Source of the DNA: an uncultured Bacteroidota bacterium
Lineage (GTDB): Bacteria; Bacteroidota; Bacteroidia; Flavobacteriales; Flavobacteriaceae
Assembly: GCA_902622595.1 (NCBI GenBank)
Contig: CACNQM010000003.1
Span: 140,449 to 204,448 of the forward strand
Length of the DNA stretch: 64,000 nt
Direction: 5' to 3'
Shown here: positions 45,562 through 56,344 of the stretch, piece by piece
Position numbering within the stretch: the first letter of the stretch is position 1
Layout: every line of letters starts with the position of its first letter
The notes under the pieces: model-generated
The model's database searches: none
The model's input: only the letters and a program-made list of their open reading frames with translations
Told to the model about the DNA's origin: nothing
Made by a program: the position numbers and the translations under genes

Positions 45562-46572
45562 ATGTCAGAATATAACAAATTAATTAATGATATAAATAAT
45601 AGAAAATTTTCACCTATATATTTAATTCATGGGCAAGAAAATTATTTTTCAGATAAAATCATTAAACATTTGATCTCAAATGTTATTAATGAGGATTCTG
45701 TAGACTTTGATTTAAAAAAAATTTATGGAAAAAAATCAGATGTAAATCAAGAAAGTGAAGTAATTGATTTTATAAAAAGATTCCCATTAAGTGGTGACTA
45801 CAATCTAGCTGTAGTTAAAGACTCAAAAAACCTATCAAATGATTTTAACAATATCATTTCATATCTAGAAAATCTTAATTCTAAATCAATCCTTGTATTA
45901 GCTTTTAATGAAAATATTGATAAAAGGAAAAAAATCTATAAATCCTCTCAAAAGAATGGGGTTGTCTTTGAATCAAAAAAGATCTACGAGAATCAAGTAT
46001 ACAAGTGGATTGAAGACCAATGTGCATTAATGTCACTTAATCTCCATCCAAATTCAATTAAGATTATATCTGATTTTACTGGTAACGACTTATCGCAAAT
46101 TGACAATGAGTTAGAAAAGTTAAAACTAAACTCCAAAAAAGAACAAATTATCACCCCAGATGAAGTTGAAAATATAATAGGTTTTAGTAAAGAATATAAT
46201 TTTTTTGAACTCACCAAAGTTATTGGTAAAAATGATTTGAACAAAACACTTGAAATTGTGTCATACATGAGTAAAAACAGCAAAAGATATCCAGTTCCAC
46301 TAATAGTTGCTACTGTTTACTCTTTTTTTAACAAGCTATTCGTTTATCATTCAATTAATAATAAAAAAGAGGCATCTAAAATCTTGGGAATTAATCCTTA
46401 TTTTATTGAAGAATATCATCAAGCTTCAGCATTTTATCCAATGAAAAGAATATCTAAAATATTTGATTATCTATTAGAGGCAGATAAGAGGTCAAAAGGA
46501 ATTAATTTTGATGCAACTAATAGTGAAGCTATTTTGAATGATTTAGTCTATAAGATTTTTACTATAACCTAA
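45562..46572 (+). CDS. holA: DNA polymerase III delta subunit
   Basis: 336 residues. Delta opens the beta clamp (DnaN, in this window) and loads it on DNA as part of the clamp loader. The start FSPIYLIHGQENYFSDKI is typical (P-loop relic HGQE rather than GxxGxGKT), followed by LVLAFNENIDKRKK, ISDFTGNDLSQIDNELEKL near residue 170 and EVENIIGFSKEYNFFELTKVI. It is divergent from the HsdR-N-like gene with only 9 bp between starts and ends in a 4-bp stop-codon overlap with the E1 gene. Confidence 0.92.
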   Translation: MSEYNKLINDINNRKFSPIYLIHGQENYFSDKIIKHLISNVINEDSVDFDLKKIYGKKSDVNQESEVIDFIKRFPLSGDYNLAVVKDSKNLSNDFNNIISYLENLNSKSILVLAFNENIDKRKKIYKSSQKNGVVFESKKIYENQVYKWIEDQCALMSLNLHPNSIKIISDFTGNDLSQIDNELEKLKLNSKKEQIITPDEVENIIGFSKEYNFFELTKVIGKNDLNKTLEIVSYMSKNSKRYPVPLIVATVYSFFNKLFVYHSINNKKEASKILGINPYFIEEYHQASAFYPMKRISKIFDYLLEADKRSKGINFDATNSEAILNDLVYKIFTIT

Positions 46573-48968
46573 AATAATTCTTTGTATTTTTCTGGGTCAG
46601 ACTCTCTCATTATTGAGTAAATTCTTTCAAAAATATCTTCAAATGAAGGTTTACTCGCATAATCTCCATCGGATCCATAAGGAGGCCTATGATCTTTTGC
46701 AGTTAAAAGAGAAGGCTCACTATCCAGGTACTTATAGATATTTTGGTTTTCAAGTAATTCTTGAAGAATATAACTTGAGCATCCACCGGGCACATCTTCA
46801 TCAATTATGATAAGTCTGTTGGTTTTTATTATGCTTTTTGAAATTTCCTTTTTTATATCAAAAGGAATTAAACTTTGAACATCTATTACCTCACAGCTTA
46901 TTCCATATTTTTCAATTTCTTCAGCTACATTAATTACAATATTGAATGTAGATCCGTAAGATACAAGGGTAATATCGGTACCTTCTTTAAGAATTTCAAT
47001 TTCACCAATTGGAGTTTTAAATTCACCATAATTACTAGGTAGCTGCTCTTTAGTTCTATAACCGTTTAATGGCTCAATTACTACAGCTGGTTGGTCAATA
47101 TCTAAAAGTGAATTATAAAATCCTGCAGCTTTTGTCATATTTCTTGGAGTAAGAATAAAGATGCCTCTTAAAAAGGAAATCATTCCGCCAAGTGGAGACC
47201 CTGAATGCCAAATTCCTTCAAGTCTGTGTCCTCTTGTTCTTACAATAAGTGGGGCTTTTTGACCTCCATGTGTTCTGTAGGTTAATGTGCCTAGATCATC
47301 ACTAAGGATCTGAAGAGCATACAATATATAGTCTAAATATTGAATTTCAGCAATAGGTCTTAAACCCCTCATAGACATTCCTATCCCTTGACCTACAATA
47401 GTTGATTCTCTAATACTAGTGTCAAAAACTCTATTCATACCATGTTTTTTTTGAAGACCTTCTAAACCTTGGTTAACATCACCTATTTTACCTACATCCT
47501 CACCAAAAATGAAAATTTTAGAATTATTTTCTAAAAGCTTATCAAAATTATCTCTTATAATTATTCTACCATCGACAAACTCTTCTTCATTAGAATAGGA
47601 GGGTAAAATTTTTGGAATACTAGATAGAGATTCTGTTTTGATTGAATATAAATCAGTGGAATATTTATTAGAAAGAATATCCATGTATTTATTTTTCCAA
47701 TTAATTAAACTATTTCTGTCATTAAATTCACTACTATCTAATTTATATATTAGCCTTCTACATATTTTTATTAATTCCGAAAAATTAGTATCGTCTAAAT
47801 TGGAGAACATTTCGTTAATTTCATCTGAGCTTACAGGTCTTTCAAGGTTATCAATAGTTTGGATTAAATCTTTTTTTGAGTCCTTTATTGGTCTTTGATA
47901 ATGATCCCAAGCTAACTTTTTTTCATCTTTAACATATAATGAAATTTCTTCCTTTATACTTTGTATCTTTTTCTTTGTAGTAATTTTATTTTTTAATATC
48001 CAATCTTCAAACTTTTTGTTACAATCATTATTATCTTCCCACTTAAGTCTTTCTTCACTCTTATATCTTTCATGAGAACCAGATGTTGAATGACCAAGTG
48101 GTTGTGTCAACTCAGTTACATGAATTATTACAGGAATATGATGTTCTCTTGCTATTTTTTCTGCATATGAATAAGTCTTCATTAATGACTGATAATCCCA
48201 TCCTTTAACTTCTAGAATTTCAATTCCTGGTAAGTCAGGAGTAATCTTAAATCCTGCAAGAGCTTTAGATATACTCTCTTTTGTAGTGTGATCTTTATTG
48301 TGAACAGATATTCCATATTCATCATCCCATACACTTATAATTGTAGGAATCTGTAGAACCCCACATGCATTTACAGCTTCAAAAAAAATTCCTTGACTTG
48401 TACTAGCATTTCCAATTGTTCCCCAAACTACTTCATTTCCATTTTTAGAAAATTTTTCAGATCCACTAATTGAATTATTTCTATAAATTTTTGATGCTAA
48501 ACCTAAACCAACAAGTCTTGACATTTGACTTGCAGTTGGAGAGATATCTGAAATATGATTTTTTTGAGATGTTTGATCTATCCAATTATTGTTTTCATCA
48601 ATTGTATTAGTTAAAAAATGTCCTGCCATTTGTCGACCTCCAGACATTTTTTCATATAATTTATCAGGATGTCCATATACAGCAGCAAAAATTTCTCTTG
48701 CAGAAAGTAAATTTTGAGACATTAATAGGGTTTGATCTCTGTAATAACCCGATCTATAATCTCCGTCTTTAAAAAAGTGACTCATTACAACTTGTGGAAG
48801 CTCCTTTCCATCGCCAAAAATTCCAAACTTACCTTTACCAAGAAGAACTTCACGTCTACCCTGAATACTTACTTCTCGACTTAAGGAAACGGTTCTAAAA
48901 TCATTTATAACTTTTTCCTTAAACTTTTTTAAGCTAATCTCCTCTTTTGTAGAACTTGATACACTCAT
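46569..48968 (-). CDS. 2-oxoacid dehydrogenase E1 component, fused alpha and beta subunits
   Basis: 799 residues: an E1-alpha-like part (about 1-430) and an E1-beta-like part (about 470-799), normally two proteins. E1 decarboxylates a 2-oxoacid with thiamine diphosphate and hands the acyl group to lipoyl-E2. The thiamine region reads GTIGNASTSQGIFFEAVNA near residue 180, where usual enzymes have GDGATSEG. The beta part shows FIFGEDVGKIGDVNQG, FDTSIRESTIVGQGIGMSMRG and VRTRGHRLEGIWHSGSP. It is most like branched-chain 2-oxoacid E1; the exact substrate is not certain. It is 37 nt downstream of the barrel gene at 49006 on the same strand. Confidence 0.9.
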   Translation of the reverse strand: MSVSSSTKEEISLKKFKEKVINDFRTVSLSREVSIQGRREVLLGKGKFGIFGDGKELPQVVMSHFFKDGDYRSGYYRDQTLLMSQNLLSAREIFAAVYGHPDKLYEKMSGGRQMAGHFLTNTIDENNNWIDQTSQKNHISDISPTASQMSRLVGLGLASKIYRNNSISGSEKFSKNGNEVVWGTIGNASTSQGIFFEAVNACGVLQIPTIISVWDDEYGISVHNKDHTTKESISKALAGFKITPDLPGIEILEVKGWDYQSLMKTYSYAEKIAREHHIPVIIHVTELTQPLGHSTSGSHERYKSEERLKWEDNNDCNKKFEDWILKNKITTKKKIQSIKEEISLYVKDEKKLAWDHYQRPIKDSKKDLIQTIDNLERPVSSDEINEMFSNLDDTNFSELIKICRRLIYKLDSSEFNDRNSLINWKNKYMDILSNKYSTDLYSIKTESLSSIPKILPSYSNEEEFVDGRIIIRDNFDKLLENNSKIFIFGEDVGKIGDVNQGLEGLQKKHGMNRVFDTSIRESTIVGQGIGMSMRGLRPIAEIQYLDYILYALQILSDDLGTLTYRTHGGQKAPLIVRTRGHRLEGIWHSGSPLGGMISFLRGIFILTPRNMTKAAGFYNSLLDIDQPAVVIEPLNGYRTKEQLPSNYGEFKTPIGEIEILKEGTDITLVSYGSTFNIVINVAEEIEKYGISCEVIDVQSLIPFDIKKEISKSIIKTNRLIIIDEDVPGGCSSYILQELLENQNIYKYLDSEPSLLTAKDHRPPYGSDGDYASKPSFEDIFERIYSIMRESDPEKYKELF

Positions 48969-49005
48969 TAGGTTTGTAAATCTACAAATAATTAAATGAA
49001 CTTAT

Positions 49006-51780
49006 TTACAACCATCTTCTAGAGAATAGCCTGCCGAGTGACTCAAGATTATATGATACTATAAAACGAATATTATTATAATACCTATAGTCATTTAATT
49101 CAAATCCATTAGATGAACTAATTGGAAAGTATAATTCAAAAAAGTCTGGTAATAAATTTAGCCTTATTCCAGTGCCATAAAAATATCTTGGATCCTCATT
49201 TTTATTTTTTAATGTTCCTAAATCAAGGTATCCTTCAATCCATTTCCAAATCCCTAAATATAGGTTAGAAGCAAGCATAAAATTATTTGTTGTAGGATCT
49301 TCAAAGAATGATTTAAAACCACCACCAGCCATAATAAATTGTTGACTAAGTAGTCCCGTTCTCTCAGATCTACCTAGGTAATTATCTAAAAAAAGATAAC
49401 CACCTGATCTTCCTAGATTATATTTGAAATTATCAAATTTATTATTGTTCCAAAAGAATTTTCCAAGGTATACCCTAGCTTGAAATTGTTTATTGTTATT
49501 ATAAAGTTTCCTGTAATCAAATACTAAGTTTAGTTTCCCAAAATTATTGGAGAATTCTGTGTTTACAGACGTATTTAGATATTTAATAATACCAATGTCT
49601 GAATAATAGTAACCTAAATTATATATTGAATATTTATTTAGACTATTCTCATTCAAAGGGTTATTTTCTTTTTCAACATTAAACATAGATATAGAAATTG
49701 ACTTTTTAACTTTTGATCTTAAATTTTTATTATCTCTGAAGTTTATAATTACAGATGGAGAAAAAACCTGATATCTTAAATTTTCATTGTAATGATTTGT
49801 TGTATAGAAAAAATTAAAAAGAGTAGAATAATTATTATCAATTTCATTGTTTAATTGATATCTAAAGTTTGCTGAACCAATTAATTTCTTTTCTTTGGAC
49901 GCATATTGTGAAAAAATTTCAAAACTTAGTGGACGATTTTTTATTCCTCTGTTTATTAAATTTATACCAGGTGAAATACCATCATATATATTATAAGTGA
50001 TTTCAGGTCTATAAAAAATATTCCTATACTTAGGGTTTTCTAGGTCAGCTAAAAACTTAAATTTTAATGGTTTTAAGTTAGATTTATTATACACCCAGTT
50101 ATTATTTCTATTAAATTCAGGTAATTTAATATTAGGGTTTATTGCTATATAATCAAAATCAATCTCTGGTAATTCAATTTTCCCAGTCTTTTCATATAAT
50201 CTAGAATATATTATTGAATCGTTTTTTAATAGTCCAACCGAATAAGGTATTTGAATATTATTTTTTTCAGTCACAAAGAAGCTATCTGCAGCTGTCTTTT
50301 TAATTTTTAGGTCAATAGATTGTCTATTTCCTATATAACTATCTATGAACCAACTCAAATCAATTCTAGAAAAATTTCTGAATAGATTATTTAAATCTTC
50401 GCGCGAGTAAATATTACTTACACTTTTAATTAACTCATTAAATTCAATTTCCCCAATTATACTCTCTATGTATATAAGACCAACACCAGAATGATATGGT
50501 GAAGCAATTTCTTGGTTTATCCTAGTTAAAAATTCACTTGACTGATCATCCAATTGATGAAGATTTAACCTTTGTACATACTCGGAGTAATTAAGAAATA
50601 AATCATTAAAGTTAATCTTTGAAATCTCATAATTCTTTATTAATCCAAATCTAGATAATCTTCCTAAGAACTTTACTTCAGGGTAATACTGACTAATGTA
50701 CTTATTGATCAGGAATATTTCTAAACCATTATATATCCAATGAGAATCCCTTTTATTTAGATTTATTTTTTGGTTTAAATAATTTTTAATGTATGACTTT
50801 AAAAAAATTATTTCTTCAAGAAAACGCTCTGAAAAAGGACTTATAAAACTGGGAAGTTGATTTAGTCCATAAAAAGGGCTTGACTCATAGTCTTCTCTTG
50901 GTATTAATAACTTATACTTATCTGTATCTTCAAAATAATTTGAAATAAATTCAGTAACTCTATTAAATTTAATTTCTGCCTCTAATGGGTCGGAACTTTT
51001 AAATATATCAGTCTCTATTTCAATATTCTGGTTTTTAATTGTATTATAATTATCTTCTTTGACAAGATATACTCTAACGTTGTCTATACTAGAGCCAGAT
51101 AACTCAATTGTTTTAATTTGACTTAATGAATTTACTTTCTTTTTATTCAAATTTGAAATTAAATTATAATTACCCTCAAAAGAAAAATTAATATTAAAGC
51201 TGGACTTACTTAATGTTTGATCATCAAGATTTAAATTACTTTGTTTCGACCATTTACCATCACATAAATTTGAGAAGATAATCAACCAATTTTTTAAATA
51301 AAAATCTTCACCATCATATCCATGACCGGTAAACTTAGAATCGGGTAATTTAATTGTATAGTTTAACTCTATTATTATGGATTGATCTTTTTTAATGGAT
51401 TCAATTAACTCTACTTTTATAATGTCTAATTGACTATTATTCCTATACCAAGACTTTATGTTTTCACCTTTTAAATTATTTATTGTTGTAAAACCTCTTT
51501 GTTTTTTTTGGGCAAATGAAAAGCTTCTTGAATATTCATCAGAAATTCTTTTTGCAAGCTTTGTTTCATTGTTTATATATGAATTTGACCAGTCTTCTAA
51601 GAATATCTCATTTAATTGAATATTAGAGGTATTTTTAAATTTCATTATTTGATTGATTTCTATAGAATTACTATCAACATTTAAGATAGCATTAACGTTG
51701 TAGGAGTTTATATCTTGTCCTCTTAGTTGCGGGCTAATTAATAATATTCCAATTGTTAAAATATAGACTAATAATCTCAT
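49006..51780 (-). CDS. M1-peptidase-like protein without HExxH, fused to an outer-membrane barrel
   Basis: 924 residues with a signal peptide ([22 protein letters not shown]). The first half follows the M1 aminopeptidase layout: a beta-sandwich N-domain and a helical domain with DSHWIYNGLEIFL where active enzymes have W..NEGLA. The zinc motif HExxH is absent; in fact no HE pair occurs anywhere, and its place is taken by LEEIIFLKSYIKNYL. From about residue 590 onward the sequence is a series of amphipathic strands (FRPEITYNIYDGISPGINL, FMLASNLYLGIWKWIEGYLD) ending near the C-terminus in an aromatic strand, which suggests a beta-barrel. I infer a membrane-anchored, non-proteolytic member of a known Bacteroidota family. 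Its start overlaps the uvrA stop by 1 nt. Confidence 0.72.
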   Translation of the reverse strand: MRLLVYILTIGILLISPQLRGQDINSYNVNAILNVDSNSIEINQIMKFKNTSNIQLNEIFLEDWSNSYINNETKLAKRISDEYSRSFSFAQKKQRGFTTINNLKGENIKSWYRNNSQLDIIKVELIESIKKDQSIIIELNYTIKLPDSKFTGHGYDGEDFYLKNWLIIFSNLCDGKWSKQSNLNLDDQTLSKSSFNINFSFEGNYNLISNLNKKKVNSLSQIKTIELSGSSIDNVRVYLVKEDNYNTIKNQNIEIETDIFKSSDPLEAEIKFNRVTEFISNYFEDTDKYKLLIPREDYESSPFYGLNQLPSFISPFSERFLEEIIFLKSYIKNYLNQKINLNKRDSHWIYNGLEIFLINKYISQYYPEVKFLGRLSRFGLIKNYEISKINFNDLFLNYSEYVQRLNLHQLDDQSSEFLTRINQEIASPYHSGVGLIYIESIIGEIEFNELIKSVSNIYSREDLNNLFRNFSRIDLSWFIDSYIGNRQSIDLKIKKTAADSFFVTEKNNIQIPYSVGLLKNDSIIYSRLYEKTGKIELPEIDFDYIAINPNIKLPEFNRNNNWVYNKSNLKPLKFKFLADLENPKYRNIFYRPEITYNIYDGISPGINLINRGIKNRPLSFEIFSQYASKEKKLIGSANFRYQLNNEIDNNYSTLFNFFYTTNHYNENLRYQVFSPSVIINFRDNKNLRSKVKKSISISMFNVEKENNPLNENSLNKYSIYNLGYYYSDIGIIKYLNTSVNTEFSNNFGKLNLVFDYRKLYNNNKQFQARVYLGKFFWNNNKFDNFKYNLGRSGGYLFLDNYLGRSERTGLLSQQFIMAGGGFKSFFEDPTTNNFMLASNLYLGIWKWIEGYLDLGTLKNKNEDPRYFYGTGIRLNLLPDFFELYFPISSSNGFELNDYRYYNNIRFIVSYNLESLGRLFSRRWL

Positions 51781-54602
51781 TAATTATATTCTTTAGAAAG
51801 GTAGGTTGCAGTATATCCTTTATTATTTTTGATGATCTCCTTGGGACTTCCACAATCAATTAGTCTTCCGCCATTTTTTCCACCTTCAGGTCCTATATCA
51901 ATAATATGGTCAACTTGTTTTATTACATCTAAGTTATGTTCAATTATTATTATTGTATTCCCCTTATCTACTAATTGATTTAAAACATTTAATAAAATTC
52001 TAATATCTTCAAAATGTAAACCGGTAGTGGGCTCATCAAGTATGTAGACAGTTTTACCTGTGTCTTTCTTAGAGAGTTCACTTGCAAGTTTAATTCTTTG
52101 AGATTCACCACCTGAAAGCGTTGTTGAAGACTGACCAAGAGTAATATATCCCAGTCCTACACTTTCAATAGCTTTAAGCTTGTTGTAAATTTTAGGAATT
52201 GATGAGAAAAAATCTAAGGATTTAGAGACACTCATATCCAAAACATCTGAAATAGATTTGCCCTTATATCTAACTTCAAGAGTCTCTCTGTTAAACCTTT
52301 TACCATTACATACTTCACATTCTACGAAAACATCCGGTAAAAAGTTCATTTCTATAAGCTTCATTCCACCCCCTTTGCAATTCTCACATCTTCCTCCTGA
52401 GACATTAAAGCTAAATCTACCAGGCTTATAACCCCTAATCTTAGATTCCATAGTATCTGAAAAAAGTTTTCTTATTTCACTGTACAAACCCGTATAAGTG
52501 GCAGGGTTACTTCTGGGTGTTTTTCCAATTTGTTTTTGATTAACTTCAACTACCTTGTCAATTTTTTCGATACCTACAATTTTTTTAAATTCTAACGGAG
52601 ATTTTACTGAATTATATATTTTAGAATTTAGGATAGGATATAAAGTCTCATTTATTAAAGTAGATTTTCCACTTCCCGAAACACCCGTAACAGCAATCAT
52701 TTTACCAAGTGGAAATTCAACATCTATGTTTTTTAAATTATTCCCTTTGCATCCAAATAATTTAAGAGAGTCTCCATTTCCTTTTCTTATTTTTTTTGGA
52801 ATTTTAATCTGTTTAGTCTCGTTTAAATAATCTGCTGTAATTGTATTTGCTTTTTTTAAATTAGATGGTGTTCCTTCATATATTAGATCTCCACCATTAA
52901 CACCTGCAAATGGTCCTAAATCAATTATGTGATCTGAACTCATAATCATCTCCTTATCATGTTCTACCACAATAACTGAGTTCCCAGTGTCTCTTAATTT
53001 TTTTAAAGAATCTATTAATTTTAAATTATCCTTTTGATGAAGGCCAATACTCGGTTCATCTAATATATATAACACTCCAACAAGCTGAGATCCAACTTGA
53101 GTAGCAAGTCTAACCCTTTGAGCTTCTCCTCCTGATAAAGACCTTGATGATCTTGAGAGAGTTAAATATTCTAGTCCGACATCAATTAAAAATTGTATTC
53201 TTATTAAAATTTCTTTAATTATTTCCTCTGAAATTCTGATTTCTTTATCTGATAGTTTGTTTTTTAAATTCTCGAACCAACTTTTAAGATCTGAAAGATC
53301 CATTTCACTTAGTTGAAAAATATCTTTATTATTAATTTTAAATGATCTGGATTCAATTTTCAATCTGCTTCCCTCACAAGATTTACATTTTTTTATATCC
53401 ACGAATTGAAGTGCCCAACGTCTTAAATTTTTAGACTCATTGTTGTTTAATTGATCTTTAATAAATGACTCTATACCCATGTAGTCAATCTCATAATTTC
53501 TTTTAACTCCAAGATCTTTTGAGTTTATTGTAAAACTTTTCTTACCTCCTCTTAAAATAAATTCAAGTCCTTCTTCTGGAATTTTTTTAATTGGATCACT
53601 TAATGAAAAATTATAATATTTTGAAATTAATTCAACTTGTCTGTGAATCCATGAGTTGTCTTTCTTTCCAATTGGAACTATACCTCCATTATTTATTGAT
53701 AATGAATCATCAGGGATTAACTTTTTGATATTAATTTCATATTCTGAACCAAGACCATTGCAAGTTTCACACATACCTTTTGGAGAATTAAAAGAAAATG
53801 TGTTGGGCTCAGGTTTAGGATATGATATACCTGTTTTGGGACACATTAAGTTTCTACTGAAATATTCAGGTTTTCCAGATTCTGAGTCTAAAATAAAGAT
53901 TGTATTATTTCCATATTTCATCGCAATCTTTATAGATTCAGACAGTATCCTCTTAGACTCAAAATCGTTTTTTACTGATATATTATCTACTACTAGACTT
54001 ATATCATGAGTCTTGTATCTATCCAGTTTCATACCTCTTTTTATATCCAGTATTTCTTCATCTACGATAACCTTTGAGAACCCTTGTTTTATGAAATTTT
54101 CAAATAAGTCTCTATAATGACCCTTTCTTGATCTTATTATGGGGGCAAGAATTATAATTCTTTGATTTACAAATTTTTCACAGATTAATTTGATGATTTC
54201 CTCATCAGTATTTTTCACCATTTTTAAATTAGACTTATGACTATATGCAACTCCAATTCTTGCATAAAGTAGTCTGATAAAATCATAAATGTCCGTTACA
54301 GTTCCTACTGTAGATCTTGGGTTTTTGCTTGTAGTTTTTTGTTCTATGGCAATTACAGGTGAGAGGCCTTCAATCTTCTCTACATCTGGTCTTTCATAAT
54401 TTCCTACAAATTGTCTGATATATGCAGAAAAGGTTTCCATATATCTTCTTTGACCTTCAGCATGAATAGTATCGAATGCTAAGGACGATTTTCCACTTCC
54501 TGATAAACCAGTTATAACAACAAGTTTTTCTCTAGGAATTTCAATATCTAGATTCCTAAGATTATGAACTTTAGCACCTTCAATTTGAATCGTATTATTC
54601 AA
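51780..54602 (-). CDS. uvrA: UvrABC excision nuclease subunit A
   Basis: 940 residues from a TTG at 54602; an in-frame stop lies directly upstream and no ATG is near. UvrA finds damaged DNA for nucleotide excision repair. Two ABC ATPase halves are intact: [14 protein letters not shown] near residue 32 and [15 protein letters not shown] near 634, each with a signature ([24 protein letters not shown]) and DEP box. Both zinc fingers keep their cysteine pairs (CPKT...CETC, CENC...CEVC). It sits 9 nt after ggt and overlaps the barrel gene by 1 nt. Confidence 0.97.
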   Translation of the reverse strand: MNNTIQIEGAKVHNLRNLDIEIPREKLVVITGLSGSGKSSLAFDTIHAEGQRRYMETFSAYIRQFVGNYERPDVEKIEGLSPVIAIEQKTTSKNPRSTVGTVTDIYDFIRLLYARIGVAYSHKSNLKMVKNTDEEIIKLICEKFVNQRIIILAPIIRSRKGHYRDLFENFIKQGFSKVIVDEEILDIKRGMKLDRYKTHDISLVVDNISVKNDFESKRILSESIKIAMKYGNNTIFILDSESGKPEYFSRNLMCPKTGISYPKPEPNTFSFNSPKGMCETCNGLGSEYEINIKKLIPDDSLSINNGGIVPIGKKDNSWIHRQVELISKYYNFSLSDPIKKIPEEGLEFILRGGKKSFTINSKDLGVKRNYEIDYMGIESFIKDQLNNNESKNLRRWALQFVDIKKCKSCEGSRLKIESRSFKINNKDIFQLSEMDLSDLKSWFENLKNKLSDKEIRISEEIIKEILIRIQFLIDVGLEYLTLSRSSRSLSGGEAQRVRLATQVGSQLVGVLYILDEPSIGLHQKDNLKLIDSLKKLRDTGNSVIVVEHDKEMIMSSDHIIDLGPFAGVNGGDLIYEGTPSNLKKANTITADYLNETKQIKIPKKIRKGNGDSLKLFGCKGNNLKNIDVEFPLGKMIAVTGVSGSGKSTLINETLYPILNSKIYNSVKSPLEFKKIVGIEKIDKVVEVNQKQIGKTPRSNPATYTGLYSEIRKLFSDTMESKIRGYKPGRFSFNVSGGRCENCKGGGMKLIEMNFLPDVFVECEVCNGKRFNRETLEVRYKGKSISDVLDMSVSKSLDFFSSIPKIYNKLKAIESVGLGYITLGQSSTTLSGGESQRIKLASELSKKDTGKTVYILDEPTTGLHFEDIRILLNVLNQLVDKGNTIIIIEHNLDVIKQVDHIIDIGPEGGKNGGRLIDCGSPKEIIKNNKGYTATYLSKEYN

Positions 54603-54611
54603 CTAAATGAT

Positions 54612-56300
54612 CTATTTTAAAATTTCACCATAATCATCTCCTCTATAATCTGCTCCTGTAGAGACCTTACCATTGTCATCAATAAAAATTGCATCCACTG
54701 CACCAATAGAGGATCTTGCAGACATTCCACCTGTATCTACTTCAATTGGTAATTGAATAGTGAAATAATTTTTAGAACTAAGAATAGAGTCTTTTTCATC
54801 GTTTAGTAAACCTTCTTCAAAAATTACTACATCAGGTAGCCATTGATGGTGAAATCTTGGTGCATTCACCGCATCCTGAACATTCATGTCAAATTCGTAG
54901 ACATTTAGTATAGTTTGAAGGACAGAAGTTATAATTGTTGATCCACCAGGTGTCCCCACAATTAGAGATGGTTTATTGTTTTTTAAAATAATAGATGGAG
55001 TCATGGAACTTAGCATTCTTTTACCTGGTTGAATTGAGTTCGCCTCACTTCCGATCAATCCATAAAAATTTGGGTGCCCAGGTTTGGAGCTAAAATCATC
55101 CATCTCATTGTTTAAAAAAAAACCACCTTCTTCAACAAAAACTTTAGAACCATAGCTATTATTCAAAGTAGTTGTCACGGAGACAGAATTTCCATGTTTA
55201 TCTATAATCGAATAATGAGTTGTTTCATCACTTTCATTTAGTATAAAATTACCATGTTTTAAATCTGAGGATGATGTTGCTTTATTCCATGAAAAATTTT
55301 TCATTCTATCTACAACATATTCTTTATCCATTAGTTCATAAACTGGAAGGTTCATATAATCAGGATCACCCATGAAATGACTTCTATCAGCATATGCTCT
55401 TCTTTGAGCCTCAACAAGAAGTTGAATCACTTTTACTGAATTGTGTCCAAAACTTTTAATATCATAATCTTCTATAACTTTTAGCATCTGTCCGATTAAA
55501 ATTCCACCGCTTGAAGGAAGAGACATTGATATTATATCTAAATTTTTATATTTAAATTTTACTGGATCACGCCAAATAGATTTATAGTTTTCTAGATCAT
55601 TTAAAGTCATTATTCCTCCAGCTCTATTAACTGAATTAACAATCATTTCACCAATCTCACCACCATAAAAAATTTCTGGTCCAAATTTTGAAATCTTAGA
55701 CAGTGTCTCTGCAAATTTTATATTCTTGATTGTGTCGCCTTCATAATACCTTTTTGAATAAAGTGACTCTTCTCCGTTAACTTTAATAAAATCTTCTAGC
55801 TTGCCTGTCAATGAATTTGATTGTTTTTGAGTAACTACAAAACCATTTTTAGCTAAATTAATAGCAGGTTCAAATAAATCTTGAATTGGAAGTGATCCAA
55901 ACTTAGAATGAATTTTATAGATTGCTGATATTGATCCAGGTACCCCAACCGCTGCTCCACCAAGTGTACTCATATCAGGTATAACATCACCATTTTCGTC
56001 GAGATACATATCTTTAAAAGCTTTTTCTGGAGCCATCTCTCTGAAGTCTAGAGAACCACTGGATCCATCTTTGTGTCGATAAACAAAGAAACCACCTCCA
56101 CCGATATTTCCTGCAGTTGGATGAACAACTGCTAATGCAAGATGAGTCGCAATCATAGCATCATATGCATTCCCTCCATTTTTCATAATTTTAAGTCCTA
56201 TTTGAGTAGCTTCTTTTCTTGCAGATACAACTGCTGGCTGATAAACATCACTGCAGCTGAAAAGGAAAAAAGATAAGAGAATTAGAATTATATTCTTCAT
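54612..56300 (-). CDS. ggt: Gamma-glutamyltransferase (lipoprotein)
   Basis: 562 residues. The signal MKNIILILLSFFLFSC ends in a lipobox Cys16, so the enzyme is membrane-anchored outside the cytoplasm. It cleaves or transfers the gamma-glutamyl group of glutathione and related peptides and activates itself by cutting before a threonine, here in DETTHYSIID near residue 357. Other family features: GGNAYDAMIATHLAL, GNIGGGGFFVY near residue 63, and the RMLSSMTPSIILK and VGTPGGSTIITSVLQ segments of the small subunit. It appears to lead the ggt-uvrA-barrel-E1 unit. Confidence 0.94.
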   Translation of the reverse strand: MKNIILILLSFFLFSCSDVYQPAVVSARKEATQIGLKIMKNGGNAYDAMIATHLALAVVHPTAGNIGGGGFFVYRHKDGSSGSLDFREMAPEKAFKDMYLDENGDVIPDMSTLGGAAVGVPGSISAIYKIHSKFGSLPIQDLFEPAINLAKNGFVVTQKQSNSLTGKLEDFIKVNGEESLYSKRYYEGDTIKNIKFAETLSKISKFGPEIFYGGEIGEMIVNSVNRAGGIMTLNDLENYKSIWRDPVKFKYKNLDIISMSLPSSGGILIGQMLKVIEDYDIKSFGHNSVKVIQLLVEAQRRAYADRSHFMGDPDYMNLPVYELMDKEYVVDRMKNFSWNKATSSSDLKHGNFILNESDETTHYSIIDKHGNSVSVTTTLNNSYGSKVFVEEGGFFLNNEMDDFSSKPGHPNFYGLIGSEANSIQPGKRMLSSMTPSIILKNNKPSLIVGTPGGSTIITSVLQTILNVYEFDMNVQDAVNAPRFHHQWLPDVVIFEEGLLNDEKDSILSSKNYFTIQLPIEVDTGGMSARSSIGAVDAIFIDDNGKVSTGADYRGDDYGEILK

Positions 56301-56344
56301 TATAAAATTTCGTGTAATTTACAATTTATATATTTACATTTCAT

